Origin: Akebia trifoliata
Taxonomy: Eukaryota > Streptophyta > Magnoliopsida > Ranunculales > Lardizabalaceae
DNA length: 64,000 bases
Assembly: GCA_017979445.1 (NCBI GenBank)
Contig: CM030717.1
Location: forward strand, 22,369,288 to 22,433,287
Direction: 5' to 3'
Position numbers and translations under genes: made by a program. The notes beneath the pieces are model-generated. The model made no database searches. It was not told the DNA's origin and saw only the letters and a list, made by a program, of their open reading frames with translations. Positions 22,110 to 33,473 of this stretch are shown piece after piece (position 1 is the stretch's first letter; each line of letters opens with the position of its first letter).

Positions 22110-22649
22110 ATCCCTCATAGATTCATAGTTAGAAGAAAAGAAAACACTGCTCGTACAAGATGAAATATCGGATATCTAATGCCAATGTCTTTTGGACTTA
22201 ATAGATTTTTAGTACAGATAGACACGACTTATAGGGAATTAGTGTAACTAGGTTACGTACCTCTTTCCCTTTTAGTGTAAGTTAGCTATTATATCAAATA
22301 TATTTTTCTTTTTAAGATTGGTCGAGTTCTTATGATTTGACACTTTTCGATCATGTGATGAATATTTGTTCTATCATGAATACTCTACAATACTCGCCCG
22401 TAGTACTCTTATGGGAAGTGGTCCCACTCTCACATTCACATAGGCAAGTCCATCAAGTGTATTTTATGACTTTTACACACCATTCAACAAGGCTATGGAC
22501 TTTATTAAGAATTTTTCTTTCATCCTTGGCTCATCATAGATAAGCATTAGTTAACAATATAGGAAATGGATAAAAAGTTAGTTAACTTTTTTTCACCAGT
22601 ACTTCACCAATTAGTTCAATGACTTGTTAGTACCCATTGATTCTATTTC

Positions 22650-23330
22650 TTGAGATCTTCATTCATGTAGATTGGGTTTCCATGACAGACTAATTATTTA
22701 AATAGGCTTTAGTTCCATTCCTTCGATGATTTACTCACTCACTCTCTAGTTAGTGATCTTGTTAACGGATTTGCTAAGTTACTTTTCAACCTCACAAAGT
22801 CAATAGCAATCATTCTATCATCAAAAGTTGCTTGATCACATTATGTTTAAGACTAATGTGTCTACTCTTACCATTATATATATGGTTTTAACTTCGGCTA
22901 TAGCAGCTTAACTATTATAGTGAATAAATATTGATGGCATTGGTTTCTCTTACAAGGGGATACCTATCAATAGGTTTCTCAGCCATTCAACCTTAGTTCA
23001 ACTAACATTAATGCAATGAACTCTAATTCCATTGTAGATTTAGTCATATATATATATCTGTTTATATGATTTCCAAAAGATTCATCCACCTAGTATAAAA
23101 ATATAACCACTAGTAGACTTGGATTCATAAAATTTTGAGATCCAATTTACATCATTGTATCCTTGTAACACATTTGGGCTTTCAGTAAAATGTAAGCCCA
23201 AGTTCATAGTTCTTCTAAAATGTCTAAAAACTCTCATTTATGTTGTTAAGTGGTCATTACTAGGATTACTAGTGGACCTACTTAACATCCCATAACAAAA
23301 GCTATATTTGGATGAATACAGTTCATTAGA
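22650..23330 (-). pseudogene. copia RNase H region
   Basis: Frames include STMELEFIAL, NAINIYSL (around the degraded QAAI site), IYNGKSRHISLKHNVIKQLL and NLANPLTRSLTRE. These correspond to the RNase H 'STMEAEFIA', 'N.KSRHI.L.H' and 'LADPLTK' blocks. Several stops and frameshifts interrupt them. Confidence 0.7.
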
Positions 23331-23334
23331 TACA

Positions 23335-23575
23335 TCAAATTCTTATGATCTTAGCATATTCCTTTAGTGACGTACTATCGCTTCTATTATTTTTTAACTT
23401 CATATTCAAATATAAATGAGTCAAAACAGGAATACTCTCAAAATGCCCAAATTTTTTTAAAACTTTCTCTACATAGCGGCTTTGTTGCAATACAAATCCC
23501 TTTTCTATTTTAATCCCTAACATGACATCAACTTATCCTAAATCCTTCATCTAAAATTTAGATTTTAGAAAAGAT
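23335..23575 (-). pseudogene. copia reverse transcriptase, C-terminal part
   Basis: After the insertion the RT resumes with a KSKF..MKDLG block, then VMLGIKIEKGFVLQQSRYVE and KVLKKFGHFE, conserved in copia RT thumb regions. The YVDDMLIF catalytic block between the two RT parts is absent. Confidence 0.85.
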
Positions 23576-23576
23576 T

Positions 23577-26385
23577 TAGGCCCCATTTGATTCAACTGCT
23601 TGAATCTGTTGTCAGCTTCTATTGTCAGAATCTGTTGTCAGAAGGTGAAATACTGAAAAGCTTGTTTGATAGAGCTTTGTTGTACTGTTTACCAAAATCT
23701 GGTAGTTATTGTTTGATACAGCTTCTAGAATCTACTGTATTAGGATAAAATGACAAGAATACCCTTAAGTTTGATAATGCACCCAAAATGCATAAAAAAT
23801 TATCAGAATACCCTTATAAATATAAAATTACATTAAATATATATAAATATAATAATTTTATATTAAAATTTTATAAAAAAAATTATTTTAATTTTAAAAT
23901 TTTTATAATTCTTTAAAAAATTATAAAACATTTATAATTCTATAGAAATTTCGATAGCTTCTCCTCTTAAAAATGGACATATGAAAATTTTCTGATAAAC
24001 AAAATACCTACCTAATACATAATCCAGCATAATGCACTCAAAATGCATGAAATATTATCAGAATACCCTTATAAATATATAATTACATTAAATATATATA
24101 TAAATAAAATAATTTCATATTAAAAAATTATAAAAATAATTATTTAAAAAAATTATAAATATATAATTACACTAAATATATGTAAATATAATAAAATTAT
24201 ATAAAAAAGTAAAAAAATAATTGTTTTAATTTTCAAAAGTTTATAATTTTATAAAAAATTATAAAAAATTTATAATTTTATAGAAATTTCGGTAGCAACT
24301 CCTCTTAAAAGTGGACATATGAAATTTTCCTGATAAACAAAATACATTTATAATACACAATCCAACATAATGTAGTCAGAATACATAAAAAATTATCATA
24401 ATATCCCTATAAATATATAATTACACTAAATACATATAAATATAATAAAATTATTTAAAAAATTAAAAAAATATTTTTAATTTTAAAAATTTTATAATTC
24501 TATAAAAATTTCGATAGCATCTTCTCTTAAAAATGGACATATGAAATTTTCCTAATAAACAAAATTCCTGCATAGTATGCAATCCAACATTCACATTACA
24601 TCGTATATACATAACATATCCACATTACATCGTATATATTCTGATATCATTTAAACATAATAATCATAGTTAATATAATAAGTAAAACTGAAATAAATAA
24701 AAATATGAAAAATATACATTCAATAAATGCATACAAGATATATTTTTCATTCATCTTATTTGACTCCGTTTTATCTTGAAAAACATTATCATTGATAATG
24801 TCAACTTTATTTGCCCACACAAAAAATCATGCATGTCTCTATAAAGTAAAATAACACATGAATTAATATCAATCTCACCAAATATAGATACGCACTTAAC
24901 ATTAATATCAATGACATATTACCTGTCAAGATGGACACCTATAAAACATCCACCTATAATTTTCTTTTGTTTTAGTTGTGACTAATGTCATCACTCGACC
25001 ACATGAACAACATGGTGGATACGTATAGTTTGTCATCAATGCTATTCATCATACACAAAGAACATAAATAAATAAACATAGAATCTTCGAAATATAATTA
25101 AAAATAGTATAATCTTTATTCCAACATCGAATAACAATATTTATAATTATAATACAAAGTAAAAACATAATATGAAAATATATCAATGATTACTAGTAAA
25201 AATGACATTAGCTATTGATTCCCTATGGTTTCACAAATTAGTCTCCAAATTCCCAATATGTCATATCAGAATAAGAAGTTCAACAATATAATGCAGTAAT
25301 CGTCACAAAACCTATAATCTATCATAGTAAATTATAGGGGAAAAAAATATCAATGTGGAATTTTCATTGAAGGAAGGATAATATGTATACCTAAAATTGT
25401 TAAATAAAAAACATATTGAGTATTTACAAACAAAAAATTTCCAAGTTAATTTTTACAAAGATATGAAATCATATCTGTGTGAATAACATCCACACAAATT
25501 CAAACAAAAATTAAACAAAACAAGTAACAATTAATCGATAAATTAGATCGAACAACAAAATAAACAACAATTAATCGAACAACAAAACAAGTTATATCTA
25601 ATTAGATTAACAACACTAATCCCTTATCTCTCTAAAATCTTTTTGTTTGAAACTAACCCGATTAATGGTGAATATTTATTTTTTTTAATAAAAATCTACC
25701 AAGAAATTAGAAATAACCCTAACTGAAAAATTTATGTTAATCCAACCTTCAATATGTAATTTCGTCAAGAATCAATCACAAAAATTTAAATCGATGAGAA
25801 AGAGAGAGAGAGAGAGCTCACAAAGATAGTGTTACAAGCTGCTGTGGAAAGGAATCTAAAGGTGTCGATCGAAAAAAAGGTCAAACGGAGATATTGAGTT
25901 CAATCGGACTTCGAATTGTCGTCGTCATTGGCATCGATCAATGTCACTATCTTGATTAGGGTTAGGTTCAGTGATAAATGGGGTCAATTGACAATGGACT
26001 TTTCAAACCTTTGTTTATCGTCGTCGTCGATGGGTTTCAATTGAACGAAGACAACATCGTCGTCGTCAATGGGTTCGATCGGTGCTATGGTGGTGGTCAT
26101 TATCAATGAGATAGGTCGCCGCTGCTGTCGAAATCGAAGGTTGAAGACACATTAACGATGAACGATAGGTTTTAATCATGGATAGACATTGAAAATTCTA
26201 AAAATGACGAAGGGTATAAATGTCATTTCACATCGTCGCTTTTAAAGGCGGTTGCGCGAAGCCTTTTCCATCCGCTTTTCAAAATTGCAGTTAAAAACCA
26301 CTATTTACATTAAAAACTTTGAAACACGGATTTTAAAAGCGTTATCAAACGCGCATAGCTTTTCCAAGCAAATGATTACACCAAT
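23577..26385. mobile_element. 2.8 kb non-autonomous DNA element inside copia RT
   Basis: The left end GGCCCCATTTGATTCAACTG and the reverse complement of the right end (TGCGCGTTTGATAACGCTTT) form imperfect terminal inverted repeats of the 'GGCCCNRTTTGRT' style common to plant class II elements. No transposase was found. The interior has a three-unit tandem repeat (23775-24590). A less AT-rich stretch near the right end (25790-26160) has GTCGTCGTC microrepeats, like the UTR of a source gene. I found no clear target duplication, so hAT or PIF/Harbinger assignment is open. Confidence 0.6.
23775..24590 (+). repeat. three-unit tandem repeat in the DNA element
   Basis: Units start at 23775, 24030 and 24368 with TAATGYASYCARAATRCAT. 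Each ends with TAGAAATTTCG.TAGC..CTCTTAAAA.TGGACATATGAAA.TTTYC. Unit lengths differ (about 255, 338 and 222 bp) because of AT-rich indels. Confidence 0.8.
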
Positions 26386-26506
26386 CTTGCCACTAAATTT
26401 GTTATAACGCATCTATCACAATCATTAAAGATATATCAATTAGATTTTAGGACAAAATCGAACTCTTCATGCCATTGTTTAGGTGCTTATTTTAGCCCAT
26501 ATAATA

Positions 26507-26695
26507 CTAACCTACACACTTTATTTTCTTCATCAGGAACCAACACCCTTCAGGTTGTTCCATATAAATTTTTTCTTCTAAATCACTATTTAAGAATGTC
26601 GTTTTGACATCCTTTTGGTGAACATATAATTTGTAAATTGAAGGTAAGGATATTAATACTTTAACAATAGTAATCCTAGTAACCGGAGAGTACAT
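26507..26695 (-). pseudogene. copia reverse transcriptase, N-terminal part
   Basis: YSPVTRITIVKVLISL, VHQKDVKTTFLNSDLEE and IYMEQPEG are the standard copia RT blocks, including the first catalytic Asp (DVKT). The segment continues to 26395 as FDFVLKSN..YIFNDCDRCV and GVIICL. It then meets the inserted DNA element where YVDD should follow. Confidence 0.88.
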
Positions 26696-27293
26696 GTCAA
26701 AGTAATCTATGCTTTTTTTCTATCTAAAACTTTGGCAACCAACCTAATTTAAAATTTATCTATTGATTCATCTGATCTTAACTTCTTTTTAAATACTTAT
26801 TTTCATCCAATAGATTTGGTGCATTTGGATAACTCTACTAATTCCGAAGTATGATTTAATATAATTGACTCTAATTCACTGTTAATGATTTCTTTCCAAA
26901 AAACAGTATCAGGAGATGTCATCGCCTCTTGGTAAGATAACGAAATTTATTCAAGAACTGGTATTCCACTTTTAACCATCTTTCATTCATCATTGAACTT
27001 AAATAAGCTTTAACTTTCACTAGGAAAATGTTCTCAAAAAATTCAACATCTCTAGTTTCAATAATGACACTACTTTCAATTTCACTTTCATAAAACCTTA
27101 AGGTTAACAATCTAAAGGAATTACTATTTTCATAATAGCCTAAAAGTGCACAATCAATTATTTTAGGTCATATCTTCTTTTTGGTTTATGGAGTCCTACC
27201 TTACATAGGCACACAAACATTTTGAGGTAACCTAAGTTAGGTGCATACCTTTCGATAATCATAAGGAGTTTCTTCTAATTTCTTACGAGGAAT

Positions 27294-27539
27294 TCAATTA
27301 GTTAAGAAATATGATGTCAAAATAGCCCCTTCCCACATGTTTTTAAGTATTTCAAAGTTTATCAATAATGCATTTAACATTTCCTTAAGAGATCTAGTCT
27401 TCTTTTTTGTTATTCTATTTGATTTAGGTGAGCATGGAGTCGTGACTTCATGTAAAATGCCATTTTGTTTACAAAACTTATTAAGGAGATTTAAATCATA
27501 TTCTCCTTCTCTATCTGATCTTAATCTCTTAATCTTCAT
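27294..27539 (-). pseudogene. copia integrase fragment
   Basis: IKRLRSDREGEYDLNLLNKF contains the second catalytic Asp (RSD..GEY). The following NGILHEVTTPCSPKSN matches the family. The catalytic Glu block, normally ERKNRT, reads KKKTRS, so the catalytic Glu is lost. The frame lasts 81 codons and is bounded by stops. Confidence 0.85.
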
Positions 27540-28184
27540 ATCTAATTGATTCTCTACTCTCTTTTTGTTTTTTTTTTTTTTTTTAATATTTTAAAAGCAT
27601 ATTTCTTGCTTTATTTTTACATTTAAGAAGATAGACCCTTATAAATCTAGAGTAATCACATATAAATTTAATATAATACCTTTTACTTCCTCTAGATTCG
27701 ATATTTTTAAAATCTCTAAGATCACTATGAACAAGACAAAGAAATTATAAAGAAGTTCTTCATACATTATGATGTGACTTATGTGTAAATTTTGATTCTA
27801 CACAAATCTCACATTTACCTAATTCCTTAATTTCTCAATTGGGTAAAATACTTCAGTTTTTAATTTTTTTTATTTTTCTACACTGATGTGACTTAGTGTA
27901 GTATGCCATAAAGAAATTGACTTAACAAGGTAAGTAAGAGATGATGTATTTTCATTCATAACATTGAGTACAAACAATCCACGATTACAATAACCTTTTC
28001 CTAGAAATACCTCAGTCTTTGTCAATACAAGTTTGTTTGACTCAAAAACAAGTTTTATTCCAACTTTGTTTAATAGAGACCTAGAAACAAGTTTTATTCC
28101 AAGTTTGTTTAATAGAGACCTAGAAATAAGTTTCCTTCTAATGATATGGGAACATGGAGGACATCTGTGAGTGCTAGCATCTTT

Positions 28185-28520
28185 CTAAAAGTCAGCTTGA
28201 TGATCACTTTCCTTTTTTCCAGCAATTTGAGATGTCCTCGAATCTCCTAAGTAGACCATTTTGTCCCTTATAGGATTGTAGCAGGTATACGTCTCCATGT
28301 TTCCACACACGTGCCTCGTAGCACTAGTGTCAATAACCCGTTCCTTAGAGTTTTCCACAAGACTGGTCCCTGAGATAATTGCAACTAGGGTGTCATCATT
28401 TGTCTCTGTCAGATTCACATGGCCCCCTTTTGATTTTTTTTTCCATGGTCTTCTTGAATTTGCATTCAGATGTATGATTACCACACACGAAACAACTGCC
28501 TTTTGACTTTTTGAAGTCAA
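28185..28520 (-). pseudogene. copia zinc knuckle and protease fragment
   Basis: Just upstream, CFVCGNHTSECKFKK is a shortened zinc knuckle. The open stretch then gives VIDTSATRHVCGN, in which the protease active site D-S/T-G appears as D-T-S, and VYLGDSRTS, the usual block after it. The changed active site and lost knuckle residues indicate an inactive copy. Confidence 0.75.
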
Positions 28521-29020
28521 TAGTGTTCTTTGACAAATTGTTTTACTTTACCATTATTTTTTATTATTTTACTCGTGTCATCTATGTTAATGTGAACAAT
28601 AAAGTCTTCGAGTAAATTGTCTTTATTTTTCTGTCGAAAGTTGATCTTGTATTCATTCCAACTCTTAAGGAGTTTCTTGATATGGGACGATACTACAAAC
28701 TGTTCAAGCAATTTAATGCCTTTGTAGGTTAATTTGTGAACAGTATTCTGAAATTCATTCACTTGGTCCATAATTGATTTTTCATTTACAATCAGAAATT
28801 CTAAGAAAGACTTCACTATATATTTTTTGACTCAAATATTTTCTATTACATATTTTTTCTTTAAAACCTCCCACAATTCTCTAGATGAGTCATATACATA
28901 GTAAATATCATACAAGGTATTTAAAAGGCAAGATAAAATGTAATTCCTACAAATCTGATCTGTTTTATTCCAATTTTGCAGATTGAGATCAATCTATTTC
29001 TGCCAAATTTTCTCCCTTGA
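28517..29020 (-). pseudogene. copia gag (UBN2 type)
   Basis: Frames read IDLNLQNWNKTDQICRNYIL, DSSRELWEVLKKKYVIENI and SFLEFLIVNEKSIMDQVNEF, all standard blocks of copia gag. The start codon of the family protein is not present next to the LTR. One stop separates KKKYVIENI from the following block. Gag would form the virus-like particle. Confidence 0.8.
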
Positions 29021-29039
29021 GAACAATTAGTAGATAAAA

Positions 29040-29716
29040 GAAGAAGAGTGAGATCAGAAAGGTTTTTTTGTGTTTCTCAAATACTAGGGCACGATTTCTT
29101 TTATAGACAGTAGATCCAATGGTCCACTATAATAATGATAGATACGTTTGAGCCTTAATTAACCTATTTCTAAACGTTGGAGGATCCAAATGGTTAACAC
29201 ATTAACTTTAACAGTTAGATAAATCAATGGTGGAGATGTAAAGAAGCAATCGGATCTTAGAGTAAAATGGACCAAATAAATTTTAGCAAAAGTGAGATTT
29301 TCATACGTACCTACGTGAGGTCTAAATCCGAGATTTGCATTGTGTGCACATCGCATAAGGTTTTCCAATAAGTTGACTCCAAATATAATGGATTGCAGTC
29401 CCACGGTGCCTTTGACCCCTATATGCGCGCGAGATCCACTCTTTTTCTCATTAACATCCATGCAAGAGAGAGTGGGATCCTTTACTAGTTGAACACTATT
29501 CTTATATTTCTTCGATATGGGACTAAAGATTTCAAGAGTTGTTTCTACAACTCTTACAAACAAGAAAGTTAAGAGAATCTTTGACTTGCAACTTATACAA
29601 AAAAGGGAAAAGCTCATTTAGCATAAGTTTCACTAATTAAGAAAATCTTTACACTCTACAAATAACATTGAAAAGGTCTTGAGTTCAAAATTTTCTCTCA
29701 ACAAAATATATGAATA
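29040..29716 (-). repeat. copia LTR (right copy)
   Basis: This matches 21385-22102 in order: ACTAGGGCAYGATTT.TTTTATA, CGTTGGAGGATCCAAAYGGT, the USE-like motif and CTCAACAAAATAYATGAATAAA. The outermost ~25 bp present in the left copy is missing, so the end near 29716 is truncated. Divergence between the copies looks well above ten per cent by eye. Confidence 0.75.
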
Positions 29717-29749
29717 AATTCAAACTTAGATAAAATATTTAAAGGTTTG

Positions 29750-30080
29750 ACCCCAAGGTCATTCCAATTGATGTGCTCTTTCACACTAAGTGGTTCGGCC
29801 AACGTGCCCCTTTACACTAAGTGGTTTAACCAACATGTCCCAAGGTGGTTCGGCCAACAAGGTCAACTTATGTCCTAAACAAGCTCACTCATGCCAAGTG
29901 CTCGTCCAACGAGTTCCCTCACACTAGGTGGTTCAGCCACCAAGGCCGACCCATCCCCTTGACTAGTTCCTTAAAGACCAGAAGGTTTAGTCATCAAGGC
30001 CAACTCATCTTCTCAAAGTGTTACTCTACACTAGGGTTTCAAAAGAATTCCCACAAGGAAAAGGCCCAGGGTAGATAGTT
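29750..30080 (+). repeat. degenerate tandem repeat with AAGTGGTTCGGCCAAC motif
   Basis: The motif CACTAAGTGGTTCGGCCAAC and variants recur about six times at irregular 35-60 bp spacing. The region supports an accidental 77-codon open frame (29845-30078). I see no protein family in it. Confidence 0.5.
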
Positions 30081-30280
30081 ATTGATTTTTTTTATCCTAC
30101 TCTTAGATAGAAGTTGAATTAAAGAACCCTCAACACGCCACATAGACACTATTCATATCTATGGGAACAAGACATTGTACTGGATCGCGACTAAGGAACG
30201 GAACGTTTTGAAGACATCAAATAGTAACTAACAACTACTTGAATGGGAAAATGTTGAACTGACCACGCTCAACATTGAGT

Positions 30281-30366
30281 TGATGTGGCAATGTACAGGG
30301 AATCATAGATTTTTTCCTTATATCTATAGGAAATAAATCAATAGTTCCCTGTAAATTGCCACATCA
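30281..30366. repeat. 86-bp hairpin
   Basis: TGATGTGGCAATGTACAGGG and TCCCTGTAAATTGCCACATCA are inverted repeats with a single mismatch over 21 bp. Inside them AGATTTTTTCCT pairs imperfectly with AGGAAATAAATC. It could be a tiny MITE. It shares the TGGCA end with the next hairpin. Confidence 0.75.
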
Positions 30367-30590
30367 GTGAGAATCCGACTTTGAAGAACTTTCCTCGTTT
30401 TGCTAAAATTTGGAATACTTCCTTGAAATGCCACATTTAATATAATGGAGAGGATTTCTTCAAATTTTGAAGTGGCTGCCTGCTTCAAAGTTTTTTCCCA
30501 TTAACGTGTTGTTGATAGCAGCGTCCAAGGAAGTCAAATGTGGAACGACTCTGAGAAAGTGTTTCTTTCTAAATCGTGATAATCTGATTG

Positions 30591-30785
30591 CCTCATATGG
30601 CATACTCAATCGACTCCCCTCACGCGATAAGTTCGGGGAATCACAGATTTGTATGCCTCGAGATACACAATTATACTTTTCCATAAAAAAATGTATCTGA
30701 GGGAATTGTGTATTCTTGAGGTTGATAGATCTACGGTTCTCAAACTTGTCACGTCAGGAGAGTCGATTGAATATGCCACATAGGC
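30591..30785. repeat. 195-bp foldback element
   Basis: CCTCATATGGCATACTCAAT pairs with ATTGAATATGCCACATAGG, and the match continues inward through TCGACTCYCCTSACGYGAYA and AATACACAATT. Arms are about 75-80 bp and imperfect. No coding capacity. It is a MITE-like foldback. Confidence 0.75.
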
Positions 30786-30828
30786 CAGTTGGATTATCAA
30801 AACTCCTTTTTTGGTTTTGAAAACCATA

Positions 30829-31183
30829 ATAGAGAGTTTTTATTGGCAACCCAATTTTTACTTATTACACATACTTATTAAAAATAAAGAAAATAACTGG
30901 ATGGTTTAGAATAAGTAAAAGTTGGAGTGCCAATAAAAGTTCTATCATTTGTTTTCTTCTGGATTTTTATTTTTTCATTTTAGGATTTTATATGAGCCTA
31001 ATCATAATTGTAAATAACTATTGAAATTATTGGAATAAGTGTTATAATGTAGAGATCGTAATATGAGCCAAACCTCTGTAATGTTTGAAGAGTGTGTTTT
31101 AATTTTTAATTGGGGTGTGATAAATAATTGAAGAAATTTGAGTGTAATAACTAAAAGTTGGAGTGCTAATAACAACTCTCTTT
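30829..31183. mobile_element. MITE with 36-bp terminal inverted repeats
   Basis: The left end AGAGAGTTTTTATTGGCAAC and the reverse complement of the right end AGAGAGTTGTTATTAGCACT match over about 29 of 36 positions. An internal inverted copy of the end lies near 30915-30948 (AAGTAAAAGTTGGAGTGCCA). Related ends occur at 34489-34618 and 36140-36245. No target duplication was clear. Confidence 0.6.
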
Positions 31184-31439
31184 GAAAAATGTGGAACAAA
31201 CTTATCCTTAAATATTAACATGTTTGGAAATCACTTACCCACTCAACTAAGTTCTATAGTAGTAGTTCTATTTGAACACTTTTCATGTTCAATATCCCTA
31301 AGCCACAACAAAACTTAAAATGTTTATTCCAATTGTTTTTATTTTAAATTATAATTTTTATGAAAAGAAAAGTGATCTATCTTGAGTTTGCTCGTGTCGA
31401 GGACATGATCATCCTCTTTCGATTTAAGGGGGTAGAAGA

Positions 31440-31640
31440 GAAAAGACAATAAAATTGTAAGAGGTATTTTTTGAAAAAAGGATAAAAGAGTAAAAATAAT
31501 TAAATTAAAGGGGTATTATTGAAAAATGTGGAGAAGAGAAAAGAGAATAAAGTTTGAGAGGTACTATTGAAAAGGGTTAGAAAAAAAAAAAGACAATAAA
31601 GTTGAAGGAATAATCTTGAAAAGGGTAGAGAGAAAGAACA
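31440..31640 (+). repeat. degenerate ~48-bp purine-rich repeat, about 4 units
   Basis: Units contain AGAGAAAAGA.AATAAA.TTG.(A)GAGGTA.TATTGAAAA. They resemble those at 19200-19310. No coding signal. Confidence 0.5.
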
Positions 31641-31773
31641 AAAAGTTGAAATTGTTCCTTGAGATGCCTTTGAGATTAGAAAAAAGGTTGCATGGACTGA
31701 GCCTCTAATTTGGGCCATGTGGACCACCATATAGATCCAAATGACACATCTGCCCTATATATATATATATATA

Positions 31774-32333
31774 GTGTCCCGTTCACCACCCTACGCTTTA
31801 TCAAACGTGTTTTGTCCTACATGGGTTAGAAGTTTTGGAATATGCTGATTTTTGGTGATAATGATCTCTATGGTGAGAAGATCATCCTCACTAAAAGTCA
31901 GCCCATTTCAAAACTTCTAACCCCATAAAAAATGGTTTACAAAAAATGGACGGTCCACAATTTTTCAACTTGTAAACATGGGGTTAGAAATTTCGGAATG
32001 GGCTGATTTTTGGTGAGGAGGATCTTCTAATCATAGAGATCATCCTCACCAAAACTTAGCCCATTCCAAAACTTCTAACCCATGTAGGACAAAACACGTT
32101 TGGTAAAGCGTAGGGTAAGTGTAAGCCCCATGTTTACAAGTTGAAAAATCGTGGACCGTCCTTTTTTGTAAACCATTTTTTATGGGGTTAGAAATTTTGT
32201 AATGAGCTGATTTTTGGTGAGGATGATCTTCTAACTGTAGAGATCATCCTCACCAAAAATCAGCCTATTCCAAAACTTCTAACCCATGTAGGACAAAACA
32301 CATTTGGTAAAACGTAGGGTGGTGAACGGCACC
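31774..32333. mobile_element. (TA)n-flanked foldback MITE, copy A (composite)
   Basis: It begins GTGTCCCGTTCACCACCCTA and ends with the inverse (GTAGGGTGGTGAACGGCACCC) between TATATA tracts. It holds one full unit (two hairpins around a centre) followed by a further half unit, hence about 560 bp rather than 370. Hairpin arms carry GCTGATTTTTGGTGANNATG and its inverse. Confidence 0.85.
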
Positions 32334-32347
32334 CATATATATATATG

Positions 32348-32723
32348 GGAAATGTTCAGCACCCTAAGTTTTACCACACACTTTAACAAACATTTTTTGT
32401 CCTACATGGGTTAGAAGTTTGGAATGAGCTGATTTTTGGTGAGGATGATCTCTATGATTAGAAGATCATCCTCCCCAAAAATCAGCCCATTTCGAAATGT
32501 TTAGCCCCATGTTTACACGTTGAAAAATCGTGGACCGTCCATTTTTTGTAAATCAATTTTTATGGGGTTAGAAGTTTTGGAATGAGCTGATTTTTGGTGA
32601 GGATGATCTCCTCATCATAGAGATCATCCTCACCAAAAAATCAGCTCATTCCGAAACTTCTAACCCATGTAAGACAAAACGCGTTTGTTAAAGTGTGTGG
32701 TAAAACTTAGGGTGCCGAACGGG

Positions 32724-32727
<4 letters not shown>
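32348..32727. mobile_element. (TA)n-flanked foldback MITE, copy B
   Basis: The ~380-bp unit runs from GGGAAATGTTCAGCACCCTA to GGGTGCCGAACGGGACCC. Two internal hairpins have stems built on GAGCTGATTTTTGGTGAGGA. It is flanked by ATATAT on the left and a ~50-bp (TA)n tract at 32728-32777 on the right. Confidence 0.88.

Positions 32728-32777
<50 letters not shown>
32728..32777. repeat. (TA)n microsatellite
   Basis: About 25 TA units immediately beside foldback copy B. Confidence 0.95.
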
Positions 32778-32779
<2 letters not shown>

Positions 32780-32784
<5 letters not shown>

Positions 32785-33435
32785 GTTTTCTGTTTTCAAT
32801 CTAAGACTTTGAAAATAGACACTTATTGAACTCCAAATTTAAAATTAAAATCCAATAGCTAAAACAAGTCGTTTTTAAAATTTACTTTTTGTTTTTAAGT
32901 TGTTAAAATTTAATTCTTCGTAAACATGTGACACCCCATGGTGTTTTTGGGTACCATATAGACGTAAAGTCCATGTAGATAGGTGGTCGTTGATAGCAGC
33001 TTGTGTTTGAATTAGTTGGTCATGTGGGTTGCACTCTTTAATGATTCTTCTCTTACTCTTTTTAATGAAGAGGAACGTAACAAAAATCTATGACCATTAA
33101 GTTTTTCATTCATGATCTGTTGTATGAAAAAAGAGGGTTTTAGTTTAGACCTCATTACTTATGAATTGACCAGAGTGGGTCAAAATGATTTTCTTTTTTT
33201 GGAACTTGTCTTGATTCCTTGGGAACTTGATAAAAAAAATAATAATAATGACAAGTCTTGTTTGCAAAAATTTATGAACCAACCATAATTGTTGTAGGTA
33301 TGGTTGATGAAGAAGAAAAGGAGAAGCCTAATCTTTATTTTTTTAGATTTTAAGTGGAGTGTAATTGGTAACTGGTGGTGTGCAACTAGTCAGTCACATA
33401 TATATATATATATAACTGGTGGTGTGCAACTAGTC

Positions 33436-33440
<5 letters not shown>
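32780..33440. other. unassigned sequence
   Basis: No gene or element recognised. A 53-bp direct repeat (ATAACTGGTGGTGTGCAACT and following) lies at 33370-33450 and includes short (TA)n tracts. Confidence 0.35.

Positions 33441-33471
<31 letters not shown>

Positions 33472-33473
<2 letters not shown>

Larger units (their letters stand above)
22110..29040 (-). mobile_element. Ty1/copia retrotransposon, internal region, degenerate
   Basis: Minus-strand gene order is gag (29040-28517), zinc knuckle and protease (28520-28185), integrase (near 27540-27290), RT (26700-26395, then 23570-23335 across an insertion), and RNase H with its C-terminal block (near 23330-22650), ending with a purine tract at the LTR start. 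All domains carry stops or frameshifts. A 2.8 kb DNA element is inserted inside RT. The LTR at 22109 and its partner at 29040-29716 flank it. Confidence 0.85.
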
